From assembly GCF_032051575.1 (NCBI RefSeq), contig NZ_DAMBYD010000010.1:124001-188000 (forward strand): DNA of 64,000 nt. The letters run 5' to 3'. This DNA comes from Aminipila sp032051575. Lineage in GTDB: Bacteria > Bacillota > Clostridia > Peptostreptococcales > Anaerovoracaceae. A program made the translations under genes and the position numbers. The stretch's first letter is position 1, and every line of letters begins with the position of its first letter. Positions 16,647 through 26,164 of the stretch are shown one piece after another. Below the pieces are notes generated by a model. That model worked only from the letters and a program-made list of their open reading frames with translations, was not told where the DNA came from and searched no databases.

Positions 16647-18152
16647 ATGACAACTTATAATAAATTCAACAGACTAAATATTGATACTTTGCCACTTGGC
16701 TTTGAGCGAGACAATAATAAAAATCTGTATTTTTGTACACCCAAAGGCGCCAAAATCATTGGTTGGGCAGGTGTTGATGGTATTCATTTTTGCTTTATCC
16801 GTGGCTTTGGAGAAATGGTGTTTGCTGTAAGCCCTATGAATACACCGGGGAACTATGTCCATCCGTTAGCAAATTGTTTTTCTGATTTTCTATGCCTTTT
16901 ACTTGCTTGCGGTGACACCGCAGCATTAGAGCAGGCATATAGCTGGAATCAAGCACAGTTTGAAACCTTTTTTACGGACAAACCTATTACAGAAGCTCAA
17001 TCGTCAGTTCTGAACTTCATTTCTGAAAAGCTGCAGCTTGAAGCAATGGAGCACCCGTTTGAATATATCAAGCAATTACAAGCTGACTTTGATTACAGTA
17101 AGATTAAATTTACAGAAGACTACGATGACTTTGTCCCATCAGAGCCAACACTTCCCGAATGGAAGGTGTATTTTGAGGGTAATTTCTGGGGACATTCCAC
17201 AGGGCAAAAAGCCGGAAAAGAGATTTGTACAAATGTACAATTTACCTTGAATAATAAAAAATGGTTCATTCCGTCCATTTATAATTGTAGCGAGGGATTG
17301 GTGATTGATTTCTGTGTGCAAATTCCAATAGAAAGTATCCGTGATTTTATAAGCAAATGGAATCTCTCAATAGAAAATGATGGCTCTGATTTTACTAGAG
17401 ATCAGCAAATACAGATTGATGCTGAAAATCCTATGGCAATCAATATTACTCCGGAGATTGTGCTTAATGGCAAAACAATTTCCTGCTCACACGGATGCGG
17501 CTTGTCTTGGAACCCATATTTTACAGAACTCAATAATATGGAATCTGATGGTGTGCTAAAACAGTACACACTTGATCCTGCCAGTGGCTGGTTCATTTGG
17601 CGTTCTGCTTTTCCTTGGCAGACCACACGCAAACCGAAAATTTCCTCCCTTAGCGTAGTAATTAAGCACGACCCTATCAGCATTTCCTGTTCACATTTCG
17701 TCGTATCTGCTCCGGGTGAGTGTTTTGATTTTACCAATCCAATAACCAAAACTTCACATATGCTGACAGTGCAACAATATGAGCAGCAGGAAATCCCGAA
17801 TAATATATTTAGCGATGATGATTACAATTTCCCACCCCACTGCACTGCAATGAGCTACACCGTTTCTCCGGAGCTTGCCGATGAGTCTTTCTCTGTTCGT
17901 GATTGCAACTCTGGTGACAGACCTCGTAAAAAACAGACTCATCCAATGGAGCCGCAAAGCACAGCCGACTGCTTTTCTGTCGGAATTATTGGTGGTGCAT
18001 ATAGACCGACTGCCATTCTCTTTGGTGATAGCGAGCAAGGAAAGCTTCGTGCCGTTTGTTCTGCCTTGCACTTTGTGCCTGTTAATACGGTAGAGTGGAA
18101 AATCATATTTCACGAAAAACCTTGTGCGGATATTACTGTCAAAATAATATAA
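16647..18152 (+). CDS. Large hypothetical protein of unknown family, cargo
   Basis: A 501-residue soluble protein without signal peptide or membrane helices. The N-terminus (LYFCTPKGAKIIGWAGVDG, IRGFGEMVFAVSPMN) and GDTAALEQAYSWNQAQFE recall a family of unnamed gut-Firmicute proteins. Near the end (446-457) is GIIGGAYRPTAI. This resembles the GIIGGADGPTAI motif of sodium-pumping decarboxylase beta subunits, here in a soluble protein. Codon use looks richer in G+C at third positions than in the flanking genes, which fits separate acquisition. AAAGGG precedes the ATG, and a clear terminator follows. Function unknown. Confidence 0.55.
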   Translation: MTTYNKFNRLNIDTLPLGFERDNNKNLYFCTPKGAKIIGWAGVDGIHFCFIRGFGEMVFAVSPMNTPGNYVHPLANCFSDFLCLLLACGDTAALEQAYSWNQAQFETFFTDKPITEAQSSVLNFISEKLQLEAMEHPFEYIKQLQADFDYSKIKFTEDYDDFVPSEPTLPEWKVYFEGNFWGHSTGQKAGKEICTNVQFTLNNKKWFIPSIYNCSEGLVIDFCVQIPIESIRDFISKWNLSIENDGSDFTRDQQIQIDAENPMAINITPEIVLNGKTISCSHGCGLSWNPYFTELNNMESDGVLKQYTLDPASGWFIWRSAFPWQTTRKPKISSLSVVIKHDPISISCSHFVVSAPGECFDFTNPITKTSHMLTVQQYEQQEIPNNIFSDDDYNFPPHCTAMSYTVSPELADESFSVRDCNSGDRPRKKQTHPMEPQSTADCFSVGIIGGAYRPTAILFGDSEQGKLRAVCSALHFVPVNTVEWKIIFHEKPCADITVKII

Positions 18153-18208
18153 ACTGCCATAGTTATCGTGCCATGTTCAAAAGCATGGTTACTTCAATTT
18201 AAATGGAT

Positions 18209-18240
18209 CCGCTACACTTTGATTTTGTGTAGCGGCTTTT
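18209..18240 (+). terminator. Intrinsic terminator of the rightward cargo block
   Basis: A perfect 9-bp stem CCGCTACAC / GTGTAGCGG (18209-18217 and 18227-18235) is followed by CTTTT. It lies 57 bp after the 501-residue gene and 8 bp before the end of the convergent VirB2-like gene. Confidence 0.8.
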
Positions 18241-18247
18241 AGTTTGC

Positions 18248-18589
18248 TTACATCCCCAAAATCGTCCAAATATATGCTGGTGCAGTTAGTGTAAATACCA
18301 AACACGCAAACAAGATTGCGGGTGCCGCCCATTCAAATTGGCCATGCTTTCTATAGTCAAAATAAGCAGTTCCAAGTTTTGCAAAGAAGAATACTGCTAA
18401 AACAAGGTCAATTGCAGGGAACACAACCTTATTTACAACCGTTTTTATCTGTTCTGATGCATCACTCCAAGTATCTTCAATTGCCCCAGCAACATCTCCT
18501 GTGCCTGAAGCTAATGCTGTAGTGCTAAACATCAATATGCCAATCAGCACCATGCACATTGTTAGTGCTATTTTCTTATTTATGTTCAT
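18248..18589 (-). CDS. DUF3852-like, VirB2-type pilin candidate
   Basis: A 113-residue protein. A signal peptide (MNINKKIALTMCMVLIGILM, cleavage near TTALASG) is followed by a short amphipathic part and two hydrophobic helices separated by a basic turn (FDYRKHGQ). That is the VirB2-like plan of conjugative pilins. The start at 18587-18589 is chosen because AAAGGTGG precedes it; the upstream GTG in frame overlaps this site. It follows the Tad-like genes and precedes the VirB6-like gene apart from the cargo insertion. Confidence 0.65.
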   Translation of the reverse strand: MNINKKIALTMCMVLIGILMFSTTALASGTGDVAGAIEDTWSDASEQIKTVVNKVVFPAIDLVLAVFFFAKLGTAYFDYRKHGQFEWAAPAILFACLVFTLTAPAYIWTILGM

Positions 18590-18617
18590 AAAATCCACCT
18601 TTCTTTTTCTGTATTAT

Positions 18618-20309
18618 TTAAGGATTTAAGGGTGCTATATGCCAGTCTTGCCATAAGTTCCCCTTTATTGTTAATGTGTCTGTAAGATTCATAGAGAGCA
18701 TTCCATCAGGTGTCCATGCATCTATAAGCCATGTATTTACTATATATTCACCGTCTGGCATCCATATTGGAGTAAAATGTGTACGATTCTTATAAGTAGA
18801 ATAATTGTTTTTCTTAAACTCAAACCTTGCATTTGAACCACCTGAAACACGTTCTAATAATCTCCAGTAGGTTTCATAGCGAAATTCTGGGAAATAGGAA
18901 ACAGCATTTTGAGCATAAGTAATAGCTGAACTTTGATTACTACTCACATTTCCAGTCACTGTTTGATTGATTCCATATCCGCTTTTAAAAGCACTTCCAC
19001 TTGCAGTAGGATTTTTACTATCGTTTATAATACTCATATCACTTGAAAGCCTCGCTGTATATTGGTCAAGGTCAAACTCCCACCAACCGTGGTCACACCA
19101 ATATCCTGAGTCCTCTCCTGTACTATGCCACACCCAATATGCCCGCCACCAAGGACTCCATATGCTCCAATTTGCATTTGTTTTTTCTTCTCTGTTTGGA
19201 ACGGAGGAATGAGAAAAAGAGTCATTTCTATCATCTGCTACAGGATTTGGTGGTGGATTTTTTCCTAAATCAACAACCTTAACATTGATAATTGATTTAG
19301 TAGTACTACCCGGTCCATTCACTATTACATCTATTACCATATCTTGTTCCGTATCAGGAGTTGTCCATTTTACCCATGCAAGCTGAGAGTCGCCACTTGG
19401 GTAATATACATTCCCAACATTATAGGTTCTTCCGTCAATAATAAAACTCACACGAGTTGGCCTGTCAGGATCAGATTGTCCCCCACTTACCATTACTGCT
19501 GTGATTACCTCCGTATTTACCCTGTATTCATAATCATATGTGCTAACAGTTGGTGGCTCAGGCTGTTCTGTAAATCGAACGATACCAAGACCGAGGGAAG
19601 ATTTTATGTCTGCATTAGAGGCAGGGGCTGATGTACTGCCATTCCATGCGGGATATCCCAAATCTCCTACCTCTAAAAACATAGCAAGAGGCAAGTTCTT
19701 ATGAGATAAAGACACCATTTTACTTCTTAATAATCCACTTAACTGTTCATCATACATGGCAGCTTCCGTTGCAGTTGTAGCAATCATAACACCTTGAAAT
19801 GTGTAATATGCCATTGGTTCTAAGAGTAATTTGTACTCTCCACCAATTAGAATATCGAAATCCATTCCTGTTATTGATGCAATTGAGCGTATAACTTGCT
19901 CATCTGTAAAATAGCTCTTTATGGCTGCAATATTGTTACTACCATTTGTACTTACAATCCTTGGCATTGTTTGAGATGGATTAATGTAAGAATATGCACC
20001 TTGAATAGGAGATAAATTTCTTCCACCATTATATTGAATTTTAGATACCTTACCAAAGTGAAACATAGTAGATGGAGGTTGTTTATTTGTTAAATCAATA
20101 GGGGTAGTTACTATGGCATGGTCACTTGCTCGAACTACAGTAACACGCACACCATCATAGCCAGGAGACCACTTATCAGTACTCGTTCCATCTCCCATAC
20201 CTCCACCACCTGAGTCAATATTTCCATCTCCAACAGCAAATACAGTAATAGGCATTATTAAACTAAATATCATTGTAAATATCATCAATATTTTTAATAT
20301 ATGCTTCAT
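18618..20309 (-). CDS. Secreted ICE surface protein of unknown family
   Basis: A 563-residue protein with a signal peptide (MKHILKILMIFTMIFSLIMP...VFA) and a Gly-rich segment just after. The centre has beta-sandwich-like stretches (SDPDRPTRVSFIIDGRTYNV) and the C-terminal half is unusually rich in tryptophan (NANWSIWSPWWRAYWVWHS). It is probably exported and sits on the cell surface, perhaps as part of the pilus or mating-pair apparatus. The start at 20307-20309 has GGAAGGAG upstream. It lies between the pilus locus and the VirB2-like gene. I know no named domain for it. Confidence 0.6.
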   Translation of the reverse strand: MKHILKILMIFTMIFSLIMPITVFAVGDGNIDSGGGGMGDGTSTDKWSPGYDGVRVTVVRASDHAIVTTPIDLTNKQPPSTMFHFGKVSKIQYNGGRNLSPIQGAYSYINPSQTMPRIVSTNGSNNIAAIKSYFTDEQVIRSIASITGMDFDILIGGEYKLLLEPMAYYTFQGVMIATTATEAAMYDEQLSGLLRSKMVSLSHKNLPLAMFLEVGDLGYPAWNGSTSAPASNADIKSSLGLGIVRFTEQPEPPTVSTYDYEYRVNTEVITAVMVSGGQSDPDRPTRVSFIIDGRTYNVGNVYYPSGDSQLAWVKWTTPDTEQDMVIDVIVNGPGSTTKSIINVKVVDLGKNPPPNPVADDRNDSFSHSSVPNREEKTNANWSIWSPWWRAYWVWHSTGEDSGYWCDHGWWEFDLDQYTARLSSDMSIINDSKNPTASGSAFKSGYGINQTVTGNVSSNQSSAITYAQNAVSYFPEFRYETYWRLLERVSGGSNARFEFKKNNYSTYKNRTHFTPIWMPDGEYIVNTWLIDAWTPDGMLSMNLTDTLTIKGNLWQDWHIAPLNP

Positions 20310-20373
20310 TTTTTCTCCTTCCTGCAAATAAAAAACACTGCATTTCTGCAGTGCATTTCATTGCTATTTATAT

Positions 20374-20940
20374 TTAATCCATATTTCCTATCTTATTTCC
20401 ATTCTCATACATATCTTCAGCTACAGTCCCTTGATTTTCACCACTATTTTCTATCCACCCAAATCCAGGCAAGTAAGTTTTCCCTTGATTATTGGTATCC
20501 CCACCTTGTGGTACATCATTATTTTTCGGTGTTTCTGTGGGTTTCTCTACTTTGTCATGAACTACAGGTTCAGGTGGCGTTTCCACTTTCTCACCATTTG
20601 GTTTCTGTGTTGGATCTGTAAGCTGTTCCTTTGTAGGTTCTTTCGGTTTTACTAAATCTCCTTGAATGGTTTGCTCAGTCCCTGTATCTATCGCACCATT
20701 ATCTATCGTTTCATCCTCTGGAATCTTAATTTCTGGCACTGTAATTTCATCTTCTTTTTCTGCTATATCTGGTGTTTTTATTATGATATCATTTGTTTCT
20801 ATACTTTGCTTTGACAGTACTGCATCCTCTATAGGTTCTTTTTTAAACTGATTGCTTATTAAAGCTATAAGTATCACACTGATTATCAATCCACTTACAA
20901 CAATTAGTCTTCTTTTTGTCTTATCATTTATATTATTCAT
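20374..20940 (-). CDS. Membrane-anchored Pro/Glu-rich protein (DUF6550-like)
   Basis: A 188-residue protein with a single N-terminal membrane anchor (about 11-31) and a long Pro/Glu/Thr/Lys-rich extracellular stalk. The ending YLPGFGWIENSGENQGTVAEDMYENGNKIGNMD-type tail (cut here to YLPGFGWIE ... YENGNKIG) is characteristic of the small family I recall as DUF6550. The stalk probably spans the cell wall. AAGGAGG lies 8 bp before the ATG. It is co-oriented with the pilus genes upstream. Function unknown. Confidence 0.6.
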   Translation of the reverse strand: MNNINDKTKRRLIVVSGLIISVILIALISNQFKKEPIEDAVLSKQSIETNDIIIKTPDIAEKEDEITVPEIKIPEDETIDNGAIDTGTEQTIQGDLVKPKEPTKEQLTDPTQKPNGEKVETPPEPVVHDKVEKPTETPKNNDVPQGGDTNNQGKTYLPGFGWIENSGENQGTVAEDMYENGNKIGNMD

Positions 20941-21036
20941 ATGTTCCGCCTCCTTATTAAATCTTAATTATCTGTTACTTTCAAGCTATAAACTACCACA
21001 AGATTTCCTGTAAGTCTATTAAATTCTGCAAATCTT

Positions 21037-21582
21037 TTAAAACTTAGGGGTATAGCCTGCACTTGTCTTTATTTTCATCTTCATACTTGGAAGAAGTCTG
21101 CCTCCAAAGGATACTGGTACTTCAAGCATTATTCTACTATCTGTCTCAAACCTTGAATCTGACCTATCCCCTAAAGCTAAAGGAGCATTTCTTATATCCA
21201 CTTCCAAATTCCATATTTTAAACTCTATTTTTCCTTCTGATGTAGTCTTAACATGATATCCACTTTTCCTACTTAATCCAAGAATTGTATCTAGTCTATC
21301 ATAAATTGCTCCATAATCAAGAGATTCTTCAAAGTCATCTGCCATAGGCTGATATCCTCCTGAATACCCTTCACGAACTCCATGATATACATCATCATAG
21401 TTGTCATTTACAGTAGAAATAACTGCATCTTGAACGGCATCACGCACACCTTGTGTTATGATCATCAGTCTAAAATATTCTGATACCCCTGTAAAAATCA
21501 TTACAAGACACAAAGTCACTGCAATAATCAGTGGAAAAGAGCTACCTTTTTTATCGGTTAATATTCTTTTAAGTTTATGCAA
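21037..21582 (-). CDS. TadE/TadG-like minor pseudopilin
   Basis: About 181 residues. A basic leader (HKLKRILTDKKGSS) precedes one hydrophobic helix (FPLIIAVTLCLVMIFTGVSEYF) and an extracellular beta-rich domain. This is the TadE-like design of minor pilins processed by the Tad prepilin peptidase. The start is uncertain: a TTG at 21580-21582 has AGGTG five bases upstream; the longer TTG start at 21600 lacks a ribosome site. It overlaps the end of the DUF4320 gene. Confidence 0.65.
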   Translation of the reverse strand: MHKLKRILTDKKGSSFPLIIAVTLCLVMIFTGVSEYFRLMIITQGVRDAVQDAVISTVNDNYDDVYHGVREGYSGGYQPMADDFEESLDYGAIYDRLDTILGLSRKSGYHVKTTSEGKIEFKIWNLEVDIRNAPLALGDRSDSRFETDSRIMLEVPVSFGGRLLPSMKMKIKTSAGYTPKF

Positions 21583-21590
21583 GATTTCAC

Positions 21591-21986
21591 CTACTTCCAA
21601 TATACTTCTGATTTTCCAACAGCATCAGCTCTTAAGGTAACAGGAAAAGAACCAAATCCTCCGAACAAACCGATATTCGTTTCAAAAGTAACAGTAACAG
21701 TTATCTCTTCATTTAACTGAATTCTTCCTGTCTTTGACCATTTAACTTCTGGTGTAATACCAGTTTTTTCTCGAAGCAAAATCTCCCTATTTGAAGTTTC
21801 TGATCCTACCCTGCCTGCAATTTCTGCTTCCCTCACAAGCTCTGTAGCAAAGGTATCTACCTGTTGTTTTATGATATAGGCTGGAAATACTCTCACTGCA
21901 AGGGCAATAACAAGCATGGCACAAAGAACCAGTATTGCCACATCAATATATCCTTCTCCTTGTTTAGATTTTAAAATTTTTAACAC
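21591..21986 (-). CDS. DUF4320-family TadE-like pseudopilin
   Basis: A 131-residue protein with GEGYIDVAILVLCAMLVIAL near the N-terminus: a Gly-Glu processing-like motif followed by the pilin helix. The remainder is a periplasm-type beta domain. The motif GEGYID also occurs in both DUF6133 proteins of this locus, so they probably share a processing or assembly route. The GTG start has AGGAGG upstream. It is the gene after tadC. Confidence 0.75.
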   Translation of the reverse strand: MLKILKSKQGEGYIDVAILVLCAMLVIALAVRVFPAYIIKQQVDTFATELVREAEIAGRVGSETSNREILLREKTGITPEVKWSKTGRIQLNEEITVTVTFETNIGLFGGFGSFPVTLRADAVGKSEVYWK

Positions 21987-21997
21987 ATGGACACCTC

Positions 21998-22870
21998 CTA
22001 GAACATTCCACTAAGGGAACGTATGATTTCATATACAATAATGGCCATATAGGTCATTAAGAAACACATAAGCATTACAAAGGAAAACACTCTAATCTTA
22101 GGTGGTATTTTCATAGCTTGTGCTTTTAACCTTTGAAGTTCAAGTTGTTTCATATCATGAGAAAGCATTTGAAAATACATGGAACCATCATCTCCACGAA
22201 GAACACCAATTAGTCCTCTGGTAATATCTGATAGCATCGGTGAATTAATCCTCGCCTCGAACCTTGTAAGTGCTGCCTCATAGGAAGAGGAACGCATATC
22301 TGCTGTTAAGATATCCAACTCATCAGCAAATTTCTCTCCTGCATTTTTCTTATAGTTCTCTATAATAGACAGTACATCCCTACTTGCCTTTAACTCCTGA
22401 GTAATGGTTGCTACAAATCTTGGCAGTTCTACTTCAATTTTCTCTTTCTTTATCTTTAATATCTCATCTGCTTTACGAATTTCTTTAAAATATATTATAA
22501 TGCTTAAAAACATAAGTATCGGTGCGATGAGTGGAAGTATCATGAGACAAGGGACAATTAGAATCGCAATTGTTCCTGACTTTATTATTGCCGATGCAAT
22601 GAACTCTTCTGGAGTCAAATTCATTCCAGCAGCATTTAATGTGTTTTTGATTCTGCTTTTTTTATACTCATCCATAGGAATATATTTAGCAAGCTTCACT
22701 GCCCATCCCATAAGAAGTACATCTACAGTTTTGGCTTTTTCTTTTCCCTGTTTACCAGCAGATAACATAGCCTTTTGTGTTGCAATGCTTGGCAATTTCA
22801 GCAAATCAGCGGAAATTAGAAACAAACCAATGGCAAGCAACATGCCAAATGTAAAGATTGAAATTGTCAT
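21998..22870 (-). CDS. tadC: TadC-like pilus assembly membrane protein
   Basis: A 290-residue GspF/T2SSF-type inner-membrane protein with an N-terminal membrane segment, a pair of segments near 95-130 and a C-terminal one (VFSFVMLMCFLMTYMAIIVY). The cytoplasmic helical bundle contains ELPRFVATITQELKASRDV and SDITRGLIGVLRGDDG. TadB and TadC form the membrane platform on which the TadA ATPase acts. AGGAGG is 9 bp before the ATG. It lies 6 bp after tadB. Confidence 0.8.
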   Translation of the reverse strand: MTISIFTFGMLLAIGLFLISADLLKLPSIATQKAMLSAGKQGKEKAKTVDVLLMGWAVKLAKYIPMDEYKKSRIKNTLNAAGMNLTPEEFIASAIIKSGTIAILIVPCLMILPLIAPILMFLSIIIYFKEIRKADEILKIKKEKIEVELPRFVATITQELKASRDVLSIIENYKKNAGEKFADELDILTADMRSSSYEAALTRFEARINSPMLSDITRGLIGVLRGDDGSMYFQMLSHDMKQLELQRLKAQAMKIPPKIRVFSFVMLMCFLMTYMAIIVYEIIRSLSGMF

Positions 22871-22876
22871 ATTCGG

Positions 22877-23806
22877 CTACCTCCTATACTCAATTGGTTG
22901 GGTTAATTTAATTACTAAAGCTGTTGATATAAAAATAGCCATAGCACAAATAGAAATAATAATCTGTCCCAAAGCTGAGTGCATGAGTGTGTGGTACCAG
23001 TCTTTGTTTAGAAAATACAAAAGAGGTATATTTCCGATGACCAGTATGACCATGGTAATAAATTCTTTTCTTGGTTCAAAGACCATGTTTTCAAGTTCTC
23101 CATTTACTACACGCATATCCGATAGTTTACTTACAATGGGTGTTAGGGTTGTCTTTAAACTTCGGTCAAGCTGACAAGCGATTAAAGCATCACACCATTC
23201 ACGAAACACAGCATTATCAATCTGATCTTTCATAGCTTGCAAAGCACCTATAATATCTGGGTTTATCAGCTTTATCCTCGAAACGAAACCCTTAAATACA
23301 GACAAAACTGGTGGGTTTAGGTAGTTCATATTTTCTTCGGCTGCTGTAAGGATATCCTCATTTCTTAAATAAGCAGTTGTTATAATACTTAGTGCTGTTT
23401 CAAGCTCTGCAGCAATATCCCTTTTAAAATAACTTTGAGTAAGCCTTATATACCAAAATGGTAGAAACATAAAGCCTATTGCCATCACTGGTACTAAGAA
23501 AAAGTTACCCAGCATAATAGCAATAGATCCTCCCATAGCAAACAATAATAAGGATAAGGCACAAAGCATAGGAAACTTCTTCTCTCTCCCTGTAACTTTT
23601 AAAATCTCTTGTACTTCCATGATTTCACGTCTTAAAAAAGATACCTTCTTTCGCTTTGTAGTCTCATTAATCTCATCCTTTATGCTCCTTGGCTTACTCA
23701 TCAGCTTTTTAAATATGTTTTCCGTGAACTCCATTAGTGAGATTCCAAATAAAATAAAAAAACCTGCAATCATTCCGATACAGGCAATCAACAAGATGGT
23801 ACTCAT
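22877..23806 (-). CDS. tadB: TadB-like pilus assembly membrane protein
   Basis: A 309-residue membrane protein with an N-terminal segment (LIACIGMIAGFFILFGISLM), a double segment near 83-120 and two C-terminal segments. The central cytoplasmic region (ELETALSIITTAYLRNEDIL, NAVFREWCDALIACQLD) is the T2SSF domain. It overlaps the end of the tadA ATPase gene by 4 bp, with AAAGGAGG before the ATG, so the two are translationally coupled. Probable partner of TadC. Confidence 0.8.
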   Translation of the reverse strand: MSTILLIACIGMIAGFFILFGISLMEFTENIFKKLMSKPRSIKDEINETTKRKKVSFLRREIMEVQEILKVTGREKKFPMLCALSLLLFAMGGSIAIMLGNFFLVPVMAIGFMFLPFWYIRLTQSYFKRDIAAELETALSIITTAYLRNEDILTAAEENMNYLNPPVLSVFKGFVSRIKLINPDIIGALQAMKDQIDNAVFREWCDALIACQLDRSLKTTLTPIVSKLSDMRVVNGELENMVFEPRKEFITMVILVIGNIPLLYFLNKDWYHTLMHSALGQIIISICAMAIFISTALVIKLTQPIEYRR

Positions 23807-25356
23807 ATAGTTTCCACCTCCTTTGTTTTCAGTTTTTCTATGATGTCAATTGGCATTCCATTTTCCAAGAATCTTTTACTAAGGCTATCTGAAATGCTAT
23901 TGATCTGCTCATGGTAACCATTAATTATAAATTTCCCATCCTCCATACGGTTTTCTGTAATTACATATTGATATAATGGACGGTAATTCCTTCTGCCATC
24001 TGGAAGGATTTCGCATTCCATTATCTCCATCATCTTTCTTTCCTTATTTTCAAGCTGCTTACAAAACACGACAATAGGATAAGCCTCTGTTACATATCCC
24101 ATCAATGTTTCATCTGACATATCTACTGCTCGTTTGCAAAGGGATACCATTCTACGATAGGTTGCCTCACAGGAGTTTGAATGGATGGTAGTAAGAACAG
24201 CTACACCTGTCCTCGCTGCTTCCTGTGCTGCATTGGCCTCTGCTCCACGCATTTCTCCTACTACAATAATATCTGGATTAAAACGCAAAGACATATCAAG
24301 CAATGTAATCTGATCTACTCTTTGCCTTTCATTCTCACTATCACGTGTTATGGTATGAATAACAGAATTAGTTACTCTTCCTTCTTTTTCACGAACCAAG
24401 GCAAGCTCACGCGATCCATTTTCTATGGTAAATATTCGCTTATTATCAGGAATGGTAGTTAGTAACCATCCAGCAATTGTTGTTTTACCAGAGCTGGTTG
24501 CTCCTGCCACACAGACAGAAATACCATAGCGAATACACTCTGATAAAAAATCAAGCATAGGATTTGTTGCTGTACCACCATCTACAAAATCCTCCTTTTT
24601 CATACTTTGAGGATTTACAATACGAATAGAGGCTGAAATACCAACATCTTCATCCACTAAGGGGGTTTTAAGCACTGCAATACGAATATTTTTTGTTAAA
24701 TGCCCAAGAACAGCTGGACTGGCATTATCAAGTACCATACCAGAAACATGGAGCATTCTCCTTATTACATTAATTGCATGTTCAGGAGAGTCAAAATGTT
24801 CTTTAAGCTTTTCATTTCTTCCATCAGAATACTGCACTTCGATATCTTTCCATGAGTTAATGTCTATTTCTTCAATACCTTCTCCATATATATATTTTGT
24901 TAAAAAACCATACTCAGCCATTTCAGTATAAAGTGCATCTATTAACTCATTGCCACTCATACCTTTTACGGAGATTCTACTATCCTGAACGTATTTAGAG
25001 ATATATCGTTTCATCTGCTCTTTAGAATCCTTCATAGTTCCATCAGTAATAAGAACAGAATAATTACTTGAAATATATTCTTGAACGTCCTTTAGAACAG
25101 TAGCAAAGTCCTTACCCTCTGTTTCAGGGGCAAAAAACAGGGAGTGAGTTCTATTTTCAGAACCTAACTCCCTTTGTGTTTCTTGAACTTCTTGTGATTC
25201 TTGTATCTCTTTTATTTTTCCCTCTACTCCTTGAGTTTCCAGCATTTCAATTGCCCTTTTGGAGGCCTTTGATATTGCCTTTTCATTTGTAGATGACACG
25301 TTTTGTTGCCCTTTTGTCTTTAGAAGCACAGAACTATTTCTTTTTTTGCCTAACAC
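23803..25356 (-). CDS. tadA: TadA/CpaF-type secretion ATPase
   Basis: A 517-residue hexameric ATPase that drives pilin assembly. GATSSGKT at 285-292 is Walker A; FTIENGSRELAL, the HTITRDSENERQ stretch and FNPDIIVVGEMRG (Asp box/Walker B) follow, then TTIHSNSCEATYRR with the His box. The first 100 residues are a variable, Gln/Glu-rich extension. The GTG start has GGAGG upstream and overlaps tadZ. The gene sits in the standard Tad order cpaB-tadZ-tadA-tadB-tadC. Confidence 0.9.
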   Translation of the reverse strand: MLGKKRNSSVLLKTKGQQNVSSTNEKAISKASKRAIEMLETQGVEGKIKEIQESQEVQETQRELGSENRTHSLFFAPETEGKDFATVLKDVQEYISSNYSVLITDGTMKDSKEQMKRYISKYVQDSRISVKGMSGNELIDALYTEMAEYGFLTKYIYGEGIEEIDINSWKDIEVQYSDGRNEKLKEHFDSPEHAINVIRRMLHVSGMVLDNASPAVLGHLTKNIRIAVLKTPLVDEDVGISASIRIVNPQSMKKEDFVDGGTATNPMLDFLSECIRYGISVCVAGATSSGKTTIAGWLLTTIPDNKRIFTIENGSRELALVREKEGRVTNSVIHTITRDSENERQRVDQITLLDMSLRFNPDIIVVGEMRGAEANAAQEAARTGVAVLTTIHSNSCEATYRRMVSLCKRAVDMSDETLMGYVTEAYPIVVFCKQLENKERKMMEIMECEILPDGRRNYRPLYQYVITENRMEDGKFIINGYHEQINSISDSLSKRFLENGMPIDIIEKLKTKEVETI

Positions 25357-26162
25357 CCAAACACCTCCTTCGCTATCTTCTCAATCTCTTTACGAAATGC
25401 CTTGCTATCCTTCATGGATAATTCTTCGAATAGATTTCCAGCTAGATATTGTTCCTCAAGTTCCTGTGAATGTGGAAGCTTAAAGGCTACACTTCCAAGT
25501 GCTTGACTCATATGGTCTACCCCTTGCTGTGGTTTAATGTTAGAAGCTGTTTTATATTGCTTATCTGCATCCCATTTCCCATCACGAAGAAGAGGTAGTT
25601 GACTTGATAAATAACTGATGCTTTTTAAATCACAATTGGCAAGTCTTAATACGGAATCGGACTCCATTAGTGCAACAGCAGATAAAACATCATTTGCTAT
25701 ATAACTGCCACAATCTATAATAATAAATGGTGCTATTTCACGAAGGCTATCAATCAGCTCTCTTGCTTGCACTTCTGAATAGGGCGGATAGGTATATTCG
25801 TTTTCTCCCTTTAACATGCCAAGGATTGTAAGGTATGACAGCTTTTTATGGGTAATCATATTATGCTTTACCAGAGGCTCCGTTACATGGGTTGCTGCAA
25901 GGATACTTCCTAATGATTTTTCGCATTCAAGTTCTTGCGAAGGACAGATACAAGGGAGCATCGGTGCTGTCATATCACATAATACCAGTATTACATTCTT
26001 TTTCTTATCTGCTAGATATTTTGCAATCTTTGTAGCCACTGTTGTCTTTCCACTTCCGGGACTTCCCCAAACAGCTAAAACTCCACTATGAAAGATTTCT
26101 TCCAGAGCCTTTTCTTCCTTTAAATTGCGAGTAAAAATACTAGTCTTCTTAAAGTTTAACAT
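25350..26162 (-). CDS. TadZ/CpaE-like ParA-family ATPase
   Basis: A 270-residue P-loop protein. GSPGSGKTTVATKIAKYL near residue 33 is Walker A, followed by VILVLCDMTAPMLP and the IIDCGSYIAND Walker B-like strand. TadZ/CpaE proteins place the Tad machinery in the cell. It lacks the N-terminal receiver-like domain of CpaE, which is usual for short versions. It overlaps tadA and begins 2 bp after the CpaB gene. Confidence 0.75.
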   Translation of the reverse strand: MLNFKKTSIFTRNLKEEKALEEIFHSGVLAVWGSPGSGKTTVATKIAKYLADKKKNVILVLCDMTAPMLPCICPSQELECEKSLGSILAATHVTEPLVKHNMITHKKLSYLTILGMLKGENEYTYPPYSEVQARELIDSLREIAPFIIIDCGSYIANDVLSAVALMESDSVLRLANCDLKSISYLSSQLPLLRDGKWDADKQYKTASNIKPQQGVDHMSQALGSVAFKLPHSQELEEQYLAGNLFEELSMKDSKAFRKEIEKIAKEVFGC

Positions 26163-26164
26163 CT

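Noticed and set aside
17402..18113. Leftward ORFs opposite the 501-residue gene
   Set aside because: They are shadows of a longer forward gene with good start and terminator.
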